From NCBI GenBank assembly GCA_013397795.1, contig VZTJ01000748.1:1842648-1906647 (forward strand): a DNA stretch of 64,000 bases, written 5' to 3'. This stretch comes from Orthonyx spaldingii (lineage: Eukaryota > Chordata > Aves > Passeriformes > Orthonychidae). The notes below the pieces were generated by a model. That model did not search any database. It worked only from the letters and a program-made list of their open reading frames with translations, and was not told the DNA's origin. Both the position numbers and the translations under genes were made by a program. Below are positions 27,161 through 37,600 of this stretch, piece after piece. Each line of letters begins with the position of its first letter. The stretch's first letter is position 1.

Positions 27161-27210
27161 GCACCCCAAACAGCTGGCTGGTGCACCCCAAACAGCTGGC
27201 TGGTGCACCC
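27161..27210. repeat. 22-bp tandem duplication
   Basis: A 22-bp unit containing CCCCAAACAGCTGGCTGG occurs at 27161-27182 and again, identically, at 27183-27204. A partial third copy of six bases follows. The perfect identity suggests a recent event. Confidence 0.9.
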
Positions 27211-27334
27211 TGAGGCACAGAGCCCTCCACCAATGAGCAGGGCAATGCTCAAAGTTTCTGTCCATGCACATTATGAACCTGTGATATCACCTGTGACCAA
27301 AGGGAATGCTAATTAAGTTTTATTCAATCACATA

Positions 27335-28118
27335 AAACCTTGACAGGTTGGAGAGATGGGCAGAGAAGAACCTTCTAAAATTCAACAAGGGCAAATGCAA
27401 GGTCCTGCAGCTGGGGAAGAATAACCCCATGTACCAGGACAGGCTAGGGGCTGATCTGCTGGGAAACAGCTCTGCAAAGAAGGACCTGGGGGTCCTGGTG
27501 GACAACAAGCTGTCCATGAGTCAGCAGTGCCCTTGTGGCCAGGAAGGCCAATGGCATCCCAGGGTGCATTAGGAAGAGCACTGCCAGCAAATCATTATCC
27601 TGCCCCTCTGCTCAGCCCTGGTGAGGCCATATCTGGAGTGCTGTGTCCAGTTCTGGGCTCCTCAGTACAAGAGAGACAGGAACTCCTGGAGTGGGTCCAC
27701 TGGAGGGGGATGAGGGGACTGGAGTAACTCTCTTACAAGGAAATGCTGAGGGAGGTGGGCCTGCTTGGTCTCGAGATGTCTGAAAGGGGATCTCATCAAT
27801 GTCCATCAGTGTTGAAGGGAGGGTGCCTGGCTCTGCTTAGCGGTGCTGAGCAATGGAACAGGAGACAACGGGCAGAGACGGATGCACAGGAACTTCCACC
27901 TGAACATGATGGGGAACTTTATTGTGCAAGTGACTGAGCCCTGGAACAGACTGCCCAGAGAGGCTGTGGATTCTCCCTCAAGGGAAATACTCAAGAACTG
28001 TCTCTATGCAATCCCGTGCCGTGTGCTCTAGGACGACCCTGCCTGAGCAGAGAGCTTGGACCAGATATCCCGGCGGTCCCTTCCACCCTGACCCGTTCTG
28101 TCATTCCGTGACTCCGTG
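27335..28118 (+). mobile_element. CR1 LINE, about 780 bp of the 3' end, abutting the IPO5 promoter
   Basis: Landmarks in order are 'agagatgggcagagaagaac', 'ttcaacaagggcaaatgcaa', 'ggtcctggtggacaacaagc', 'tctggagtgctgtgtccag' and 'ctggaacagactgcccagag'. The 3' end reads 'ccgttctgtcattccgtgac' and 'tccgtg', a CpG-containing version of the CR1 terminal octamer repeat. ORF2 is interrupted, so the copy is inactive. Confidence 0.92.
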
Positions 28119-28611
28119 TGGCGGGACAGCAGCACGACATCATCGAGCGCCGGGACGCGCCGCCCCACCATCTCCCGCGCTTTCCGCCGCTCCCCTTCCC
28201 TTCCCTCCCCTCCCGTCCCCTCCTCCGGCGCGGCCCCGGCCCCGCGTCCCGGCGCGACCCCTCCCCACCCGCACCGCCCGACCGCGGCTTCGGCCAATCG
28301 CGCCGAGGCTGCCGGCGCCATTCGCCAATCAGAGCACGCCGCCGCCACCGCCTCCCGCCCCCGGCGCGGCTGCGCACCAATGGACACGCGAGCAGACAAA
28401 CCCCCAGTGAGGGGCGGTTGAGCCGCCGCTCCCCGCCGCCCGCCTCGCCCCGAGCCGCTGGCACGTCAGAGGGAGGCAGGGCCAATCGGGGGCGAGGCTC
28501 CGTGCGCCGCGGCCAATGGAAGCGCGGCTGGCGTTGCGGCCCCGCCCCTGGTTCCCCGCCGGCGGCGCGGCCGGCGCTCCCCCTTCCTCCCTCTCCTTCC
28601 CTCTCGCAGCA
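28119..28611 (+). promoter_or_regulatory. IPO5: IPO5 promoter and 5' UTR region, CCAAT-rich, apparently TATA-less
   Basis: This GC- and CpG-rich sequence lies between the end of a CR1 element and the IPO5 start codon. Five CCAAT pentamers lie on the + strand at 28294, 28325, 28377, 28482 and 28513 (first bases). A GC box (CCCCGCCCC) is at 28540-28548 and a CACGTCA element, TGACGTG on the other strand, at 28462-28468. No TATA box is evident. The layout suits a housekeeping promoter; the transcription start is not determined but probably lies downstream of 28500. Confidence 0.8.
28294..28517 (+). promoter_or_regulatory. Cluster of five CCAAT boxes (candidate NF-Y sites)
   Basis: Cores start at 28294, 28325, 28377, 28482 and 28513, all in the same orientation. 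The contexts gccaatcgc, gccaatcag and gccaatcgg fit the NF-Y pattern RCCAAT. The first and last pairs are both exactly 31 bp apart, about three helical turns. NF-Y binding is inferred, not shown. Confidence 0.7.
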
Positions 28612-28695
28612 ATGGCGGCGACGGAGCAGGAGCAGTTCTACGCCCTCCTCGGCAACCTGCTCAGCCCGGACAATGCGGTCCGCAAGCAGGCCGAG
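28612..28695 (+). CDS. IPO5: IPO5 coding exon 1
   Basis: Encodes residues 1-28, beginning MAATEQEQF and including the family-typical [10 protein letters not shown] and VRKQAE. Phase-0 donor GTAACG follows. The N-terminal Ala run is two residues shorter than I recall in human. The exon lies inside the CpG island. Human-like continuation 'KQAE|ETYE' is restored only when it is joined to 33719. Confidence 0.96.
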
Positions 28696-31600
28696 GTAAC
28701 GGGGCCGCCGCGCCACCGCCCGCCGGGACGGCCTGTCAGACCCGCCGGGCCTCGCTGGAGGGAGGGANNNNNNNNNGGAGGGAGGAAGGAAGGAAGGGAG
28801 GGGGGCAGGGAGGCGGCGGGGCCGGCTGAGCCCCACGTGTGAGCAGCGGCACCAGCTGCCGCCGGGGCGGCCGGGCCTTTCCCCCGTCGGGGCGGCGGGG
28901 CCGGGCGGTGGCGGCCGTTTCGCCTGGCGGGCGCGGGGCCCGCGCCGGCCCTTGGCCCGTGAGGGCGCGAAGGGTCCCGTTACTACCCTCGTGTGCCCGG
29001 CACCGCTCTCGCCGCTCGGCCGCCTCGAGACCGCCCCCCCCGGCGCCCGTGCGGGACCGTCCCCGGGGGCTGCTTGTCCCTGCTGCCCGTGGCCGGCTCC
29101 GCCTGAGCCGCCCGGCGTGACGGAGCGCGGCCCCGGCCCCGCCGCGCAGAAGGGGCCACGAGCCGGTGGCGGCGGCGGCGTGTGGGGGGGCCGCAGTCGG
29201 TGTCTGGGCAGCGGAGGCGTTTCCCGAAGGAGGGAGGTCAGAGCGGGTGCCTGGCGCGGTGGAAGCGCTCTTGCGTGCGCTCCGGAGCTCCCCTCGCAGG
29301 GGCTCCGTGCCCCCGCCCCAGCTTGGCCGGCAGCAGCGGGACCGAGCTCCTTCTCTGTTGCCGCACAGCAGTTTGGTTTTTTAACTTTTCGGAACGACTC
29401 CGTGTGTATTCAAGTGTTTCGTCAGCTAAGAAATATTTCATCCAAAAGAAATGCTTAAAATATGCTGAGTTTTTCTTGTTATCAGCAAAAAGTTTTCAGA
29501 CGTGTTGTTTCAGCTGAAATTCTTTGTGGTGGCTAAGCCACGTTAATTCTTTCTCTCTGTCATGCTTAAGGCTCCATTGTCAAGCCTGGTGGGGAATCTC
29601 TCCCGTTGAATTAAATACCAGCGTCTAGGTTTAGCATGAATTCCCGCTGCATGGCTGCATCGGGTCTTTTATCGCTCTCATCACTCCAGCGGTCAGCAGA
29701 GTTCAGTGCATTGTTTGGTGAAGAATAAAAAGCATTATTCCTGATGCTGCAGTGAAAATTCCTCAAATATGAGTCGAGAGTGAGAAGGAAGGGAGACATA
29801 CATTTTTAAAAAGCTAGGGAAGTTTGGTATTGATAACTGCACTTTCCAGAGAGGCAGCAAGACTTATTCACACATTCCTGAACACAGTGCTGCAATGGAG
29901 ACCTTTCTCTGGGAGCTGAATTTCTTTCTCTTCTCAACTGCATACATATAACCTAAAAACATTTCTAAAAACTTTTTCAACTTCATTCGAATTGTAAGAA
30001 AGTAAGTTCAGTGTGCAGCTGTCGTAATGCCTATGAAATAAAACATTGGATAAGAACTCCAAAACTTAGATTCTTACAGCTGGCATATTTTGTCACAAAC
30101 TTGTTTGAAATTGACTTGGAGTTCTTTCTAATCTTCATAGATACGTATGCACTGTGGTCAATCAGAATAAGAAACTTTAATTAGCATGATAGATACCAAG
30201 CTTTTCAAGTCTGTCCATTTCCTATAAAAATACAAGGAATAGTATAACTTTTTACTTATTAAACTGCACTGAATTTCGCATTAGTTTCTGCATATTTCCA
30301 ATGTGTGCTGCAAATACTTTTATGGTTTAGGATCGTTCAGAGTGGCCGGGTCCTCAGGAGGTCTGTCATGTTTAAAGCAGTGTCAGCTATCAGGTCAGAT
30401 TGGGTCACTCGCGGCTTTGTCCTACTGACTCTTGAAAACCTCTAAGAATGGAGACTGCACAGGCTTTTTGAGTTACTCACTCCTGCTTGACTGTCCTCAT
30501 TAGAACAGAGAGATCTGGACCTCTTCCAGCTGAACCTCCTTTTTTTCAATTTACGGCTGTTGTCTCTCATTTTTCTGCCACACATGGCTGTGAAGAACCC
30601 CCCTTAGTCTTCCTGGTGGGTTAATGAACTTTCACCTAGAAACACAAATCTGTCTCTCTACAGTGTAGCTAGATTGACTTAGGTTGTCTATTTCTTGAAG
30701 TAAAATTTCTTCAGATAAAAGTATTGCATAGCCTTTAAAATATTTGCTTCCTAAAATCATGCAGGACTCATATTTGGTTTTAAACATCAGCATAGTCAAA
30801 TCAGTTCTTTAAAGTGTACTTACTGTTGAAAGGTAATATTGAATACATAAAGGATTCAAATAACTGCAGGTAAATTGAATAGCAGGTTTTCATTTGTAGC
30901 CAATGTAAACCAGTCAGAGTGAGAAATAGACAGGGAACTAAGTAGACTCGGGTTATGTCAAATAGGTTTGGTCATTGAAATGAAAATGAGGGGTGTTCAG
31001 CTGAAGACTGAACTTGATGGAGATGTAGAGTCATATCCTGTTTGGGAGGACTGTAGTAAGAGCTGTTAAAAAAAAAGGATGAGGAGGAAAGTCTGATGAC
31101 TCCAAACTCAATTGCTGTGTATGGATCTATATGTGTATATTCTGCTCTTGTGAGACCCCACCTGAGTACTGTGTCCACCACTGTGACCCCTAACACAAGA
31201 AGGATGTGAACCTGTTGGAGTCAGTCCAGAGATGGTCAGAGGAACTGAACAGCTCTCATGTGAAAGACAAGCTGAGACTGTTGGGGCTGTTCAGCCTAGA
31301 GAAGACTGGAGAGACCTTAGAGCAGTCTTCCAGTACCTAAAGGGGACCTGCAAGAAAGGTGGTGAGGGCCTTTTAGAAGGGCATGCAGTGACAGGACAGG
31401 GAGCAATGGCTTTAAAGGTAAGGAGGGCAGGTTTACATTAGATCCACAGAATAAATTCTTTACTGTGAGGGTGATGAGGCACTGGAACAGGCTGCCCCGA
31501 GAAGCTGTAACGCCCCATCCTGGAAAGTATTTAAGTCTAGGTTGGTTGGGGCTTTGAGCAGCCTGTCTAGTGGAAGCTATCCCTGCCCATGGCAGAGGGT

Positions 31601-34600
31601 TTGGAACTGGATGGTCTTTAAGGTCTTTAACGCAAAACATTCTGTGGTTATGTGTATGAGCTAGCATGCTCATAACTTAACCTGGCCAGTTGCCTGAAAT
31701 CTGGTTGGTTCATTTTATCATCCATCCTGTAATGTTGTCTGTTGACTATAAAAGCCCGTCTTCCTTTTACTTGTGTGTCTGTCTTCTGATAGAGAAACTT
31801 TTATTTACTTTGTTTTGGTGATTTTATGCTCTTTTTTAAGGTGCGTTTCTCAGGTTTGGGAGAACATGAGTAGTAAGTGTAGATAATAGATATTTTCTTG
31901 CATATGTTATGAAAGTTGGTCATGGTATGTGAGAAATTTGTGCTTCTGTATAAGGTAACTGGGGAACTAATTGTAAACTTAGAGAATACAGTAAGAAGTA
32001 GCAGGATCCAGGTACATAGTCAGGGTGTAGGTGAGACTCTTAGTAAGATGGGTAGGGCCAGCAAAGAAGTCTTCCACCAGCCCAGAGGGAAGGTTCTGTG
32101 TTTGGCCATGTATTCCTCGTTCCCCTCTGCTTTAGCATCCTCTGAATCCAGGTTACTGAATTGGCAGAGTTATACCATTGAACAACTGCTTGCTGCCATT
32201 TTTAGTGAGTTAAACAAACAACTCAAAATAGAATTTTATGGTTATCAGAATTGACATGAGGGAAGCCAGCTTTTACTGTGCTTCAGCTGTCTGTGAAAGC
32301 ATAACTTCAAGTCCATGCTGGACCTGGGTTTAGGGTACCTTCGTGTTTCTGTATTAGTTTTATATTTGTAGATAATAGTGCAATATAAGTATATACATTC
32401 ATGGAAGAGGTTAACCTGAGAAGACTTTCTCTTCTGACCCTAAACCTCATTTAATTTTGCAGTCTCCATGAAATGATTAGATTAAATGCAGGGATTCATT
32501 GGGGATTCAGTCTCATTGACTGTGAGTGTATACTGGCAACTAGAGAGAATATGAAATGAGGATTGACTTTGTAAAGAAGGCTTACTAGGATGCAGGCACA
32601 GAAAGGGGAGGAAGATGTTGTCTAATATTAAATGCAAAACTGCTTTATTGAAAATAGCAGGTATCCTGTCAAGGTGTGTAAGAGTTTGTTAGAGTATTGG
32701 AAGGAGTTGCTGCAGTCTTGGAAATGGGAAGTAGGTAGGCAGAGAACTGATGAAAATGAACCTGAGCTTTGCAGAGTAGGCTAATTCCTTGAGTTCAGGA
32801 TGGGATAATGAGGGTGAAGTAATTCAAGATTGTCAACAAAAAGTAACTGGGAGTTACTAAGTATAGAACTATTTCTGAATGTTATGAGGGCTTGCTATTT
32901 AGCTGCTAGTTCTCCTGCTCCTACCTACATAGGTGTAGTAGATTAAGAAAAAAGCGCTTAGAGTTTCAAAATGCTCACATATGCTATGTTTCAGATAGCA
33001 AAAGTTGTTTTGCTGTGTTTTCACTCTAGCTTCTAAGCAACACATAATTTAAAAGGAGAAATGAATGAAATACATGCCAGAAGCATGTAAGATAACATAA
33101 CTCAACTTCTCATTAAACTTTTCATTTTGTTAAGAGCATTTTCCTAAGGAGGAGACTAAATAACCTCTCTTTCTGAAATTCAGACAGGAGTTTACAAATA
33201 AGACGTTCTTATTCAGAGTGTGTGGTTGAGACGTGTGGCTGCCACATAACAGAAGTTATAAAAAGGTTCAGAACCAGAACTGATCAAATTTTTGGACTAT
33301 ACATTTGTCTGTGATTATTAACTTGTTGGCCAGAGCTTCGTCTCAGGCTTCCAAAGTTCTTAGTTCTTTGATATGATAAAAGCTATGATGGATTCCCAGT
33401 AGGATAGGTTCAGTGTATGTTGTATTTCTATGAGTTTATATTCTATTTGTATTTTGTAACTAATCTCCTAAGTGGCCAGTCATGCATATGCAGATCATCC
33501 CAATATGGCAGATCTTACTAGATAACTAAGATTTTGCTCATAATTTTAAAATAGGTCATACATTTTTATTTTGATAGGTTTAATTCTTTTCCTTCTATGT
33601 TTTTTTTTCACATTGGATGGATACTGATGTTGTTTTAAAAGGAAGGTCATTTCATATTAATACTTAACACATGCTTTCTAATAAATGTTTACAATAAGCT
33701 ACATCCCTTTTTATGCAGGAGACCTACGAGACTATTCCGGGCCCATCAAAGATCACTTACCTCCTGCAGGCGATCAGGAACAACGCTACTCCCGAGGAGG
33801 TATGGCTCAATAACCTTGGATTTGTGCATATTTTCAAGGGAACCTGGAGAAGGGGGGAAGAAATCAGAGCTGATCATTTTGGGATAAATGAGCAAGTTTG
33901 GCGTTAACTGCAGCATCTTAATTTACTGCACATTTGTAGAGGGTTCATTCATCTTCTCGTCTTGTTTGTTGCATCCCCAATTCACTAGCTGAGACTTTTT
34001 GGTGTAGAATATTTAGTTTCAGAAATAGTTTTTCATAGACAACTGCTTGGATCTCCATTGTCTTCTGTTGTGTGCTTTGCTTAATAAATGTTATTTTCCT
34101 TTACATGCGTAACTAATACTGTCATGTTTCTTCAGGTTACAGTTGAGAAATTATTTCCATTTGGGATCCTGTGCCTAAACATGTTAAATTTGTGTGTTGT
34201 CGGAAACTTACAATGCTTCTTAAGTCATCTAGCATGTTATAGAATGAGTGGAGAGCAGTCTAAGCATTATGCGTATTTTTAAATCTGGACATAAAATAAG
34301 GGTGCCTTTTAGTTACTCCTTAGTTTTGTAAAGGCTCACAACTTTAGCAATCACTTGAAGTACTTACTGATAAAACTATTATTCACTTGGATATGCAGAG
34401 TGAAGAACTACTAAGCTTTCAAGATAGTACAAATTTTAGAGTCCCTTAAAAGTAAAAATGTTTTACTTTTTCAAGTTTTTGGATTTAAAGTTTTATTGAG
34501 CATTGGAAGGATATGGCATGTAGAATTTCTGAACAATATTATGACAGTATAAGTGTGCTGTTTTTCTGTGAATGACAATCTCTTCTGGTAGACTGTATTC

Positions 34601-37600
34601 AATTTAGAGTTAATTGCCATTTGTGCTTTTTAATGCTAAGAAAGTATCAGTTTACCCATACTGATGGTTATTGATCTGCAAAGTTGTGTTCTTCTGACAG
34701 AGCTCTTCAATATTATACTAGCAACTGGTTGCATAACAGGTATCTAGTTTTCCTTTCTGTCCCACGGAGATGTTTCAAATGATAGAAAACTGTAGAGCAG
34801 TGTTACTACAAAGTGTAAATAAATACTTGTTTCACGTGTTTGCTGATTTTATTCCCTTTATATCATCTAAGGAAATAGCCCAGTGTAAAACTTAGGAATC
34901 TTGCCAAGGACTTGGATTCTAACTTGCAAAGTACAAAAAAAAACTTTTCATCTATAGAAGTTACACTTGCCAAAGACGTCAAAGGCTAACATTTGTAGAA
35001 TAACTTGACATTTAACTCCACCAATGGATTAATCAAAGAAAGGTTTAAATGTTAGCTCTTAACATAAGTAAATATTAGGTGCTGGACTCAAAAAATCCTG
35101 ATTAATAAAACCTACAAGCAACCTCTTTTCCTTGTAAATCCAAATACTTAGTAGCCTAATTAGACCCTAAGTGGAGTAATCCCCATGCTCGATCTAAACA
35201 CTGCATATAAACATGCTGGGAAACACTCTGTGCATGTTTGATATGGTGCTGGTATCAACAGGTAGTTTCTGCATATGTTTTATATAGATCCAAATGCTGA
35301 GCAAAATATTGCCTGTCACCAGTGGATAGAGCTTTGGGCCTGGGATGTGTCCTCTGAGCACACTGAATGTACCAGCGCCACCAAACACAGGATGCTGGAA
35401 GGAGCTTTAGAACTTTCAGCATCCCGTGTCCAGGCTATGTGAAAGTTGGGTTCAGATCCCTCTTCGTCTTGAAGCCTCTGTATTGCTTTACCTGCTTGCA
35501 GGAAAACTAGGCTGAAGAAAATACTCCATGCTGTTTGCATGAGTTGGGTGTCTCTGTTGTAGAGAGTACAGGATTTGTAGGACTATTCGGACAGCAGCTG
35601 GGGGAATCCTGTCTCTGGAACTCAGTAGTTTTGGCATTTAATTGGAGAAACAGGGATGCAGGTGTGCTCCCATATCCCTTGCATTTGACATAGGAAGCAC
35701 CATTACGCTAGATTAGGAATAACACTTTTAACTAACTGTGTAACAGGTTTTCTCCTAACCATATCCCTAAACTATGGAGATAGTCACTTTTTTTCATCTG
35801 TTCTTATTTCCTACTTTCCTAATAGCAAAGTAACACTGTTCATAGACGTGGAGGGAAGCATCTGACTTAGCAGTTAGAACACTTCAGTGCCAGGTGATGT
35901 GCAAGTCTGTACACCTCAGTCTGAGGAAGGGCTTGAACCCAGTTCCTTACTTCCTGGACTTGTAGTCTCTGTTACAAAGTTAGGACTCTACTTTCTATGC
36001 AACTGCATTTTAAAGGGCTGTACAGAAGGGTGGTATATATTCACAGTTTACTTGATTCATTTTATTCCTAGGACTTGTCTTAGATGTTAGAGGCTGTTAC
36101 TTTGCAGTTTTGATTTACCACATAAATCTTTGAGAGGAACAGAAGTTCTGCATTTTCTCCTGCATTAGTTTTTTCTTGGTTAACTCTGGATTGCCGGGTT
36201 TTGATTGTGTCCTAATTTGCAGATGACTGCTAAAATAACAGACGCTGTGTAAAACTGTGTCTGCTGTACTCACAGCCTTGTTGGAGGACCCTGACCTCTC
36301 CCTGACCTCTGCCCATATTGGCACATGAAGGGATGCATTTCTTAGTTCAAAGACTGCTGTTGTGAACAGCTTCCTGGTCATCTTTTGGGAAGGGCAGGGA
36401 AAGGAAGGCAGCCCAAGGATGCACCACAGGTCTGCTTTTGAGTTGTCTGTGGACCTTGGGCACTCTGTGCTTTGAATTCCACATAGGACTAGATCCCTGA
36501 ATGACATTGTGCAAGTCCATCTTTGGACCATGTCCTAAATGTTCTTTACTTCCATCCCTGCATGTTTTCCTCCTTGAGGACTTGAAAGGAACAATAAAAC
36601 AAAAGTAAAAATCACCGTGACAGTGTTACACAAGATCGTCAGACTTTTTCTTATAAAATATATAGGGTTATGTGGATGCTTTGAATACCAGTGGAGAGCA
36701 TGGTGTCCCAGATTGCTGTTCATAGTTCTGCTGCTGCCCTGCTCAGCAGATTGGTTTTCTTGTGCCTTGGTTCCGTCATCCCTAAAATACTAAAACATTT
36801 TTAACATCCTGTAAATTCTACTAATATGAAGCAGTATGTTGAAATTTGAGTATTATGACTACTTTTTATATTAATAACTTTGACACTTCAGTTGTATGTG
36901 AGCATCTCGGTAATTTAGGCATACAGAAGACCCAATGCTGGGAAAAAATGTACTTTTTTTATGCTTCATTTGTAGCTGGAATTTCTTCTTTGGGAATGTA
37001 CACTTTATATTATTCTTCTCCTCATTAAAAGCTATTGCTGCTAAATTGCAGGATTTTAAAATGCTTGTTTGAGTAAATATCTTGAAATACTTAAACATAA
37101 AAGAACCTTTGAGGTGTGTGAAAAGTACATATATTTTTTCTTAGAGTAGAAGAAACAGCCCCGGAGGTGCCATTAATTCAGCCATGTTTGTCATAATTAA
37201 ATTGACAATGATAGTTCTCATATGTAAGTGAATATCTGCTGAGGAAAATATGCCTTTTTTTATTCTTAGAAGTCATTCGCTCATTTGTCACTCCTTCAAA
37301 CACTTGAAGATGCTTTAGGGGTTTTGGGGATTGGTTTTTTCCTAAGCTAGTAACTATAACCAGGAGATAATTCATGTAGTGTTAATCTTGTGTCTTTTTG
37401 TATGCCTTGCTACTTATTTTATGACTTTGCAATCAGTCTGTTCACTAGTCTTCTAATATTTTAAATTCTTCAGAGTTGGAAATTCTCATCTTAGTTTTCA
37501 TAAAGCATGTAGTCTCAACCTCTGTTGCCCGTCTATCCACCTGTTATTACTTCATGAAAGAATATAATATAATGCGAGTTCAGTCATTATCAGATGTCAG

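Larger units (their letters stand above)
28050..29350. other. CpG island around IPO5 exon 1
   Basis: A sharp switch from AT-rich flanks to dense CG dinucleotides begins near 28050, inside the tail of a CR1 copy, covers the promoter and exon 1, and fades near 29350 in intron 1. The island also contains long GC-driven open frames on both strands that are not genes. Confidence 0.85.
28696..33718 (+). other. IPO5 intron 1 (5.0 kb)
   Basis: GT-AG. It starts in the CpG island and contains the N gap and two CR1 copies described separately. The remainder is AT-rich with no recognised exon or RNA gene. Confidence 0.9.

Noticed and set aside
1..27300. A second protein-coding gene upstream of IPO5
   Set aside because: In mammals the upstream neighbour is, as I recall, RAP2A, but no Ras-like motif or any other conserved coding exon was found in this stretch.
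28118..28699. 193-codon and other long plus-strand frames in the CpG island
   Set aside because: They are out of frame with IPO5 exon 1 and composed of Arg/Pro/Ser runs typical of chance frames in GC-rich sequence.
27991..28836. 281-codon minus-strand open frame across the IPO5 promoter
   Set aside because: It runs through the CpG island, CR1 tail and N gap. It is dominated by Arg, Gly, Pro and Ala as expected from GC-rich DNA, and overlaps the true exon 1 on the other strand. No family similarity seen.
28839..29517. Frames of 72-168 codons downstream of exon 1
   Set aside because: They lie in the CpG-rich start of intron 1, with no similarity and no splice continuity to importin-5.
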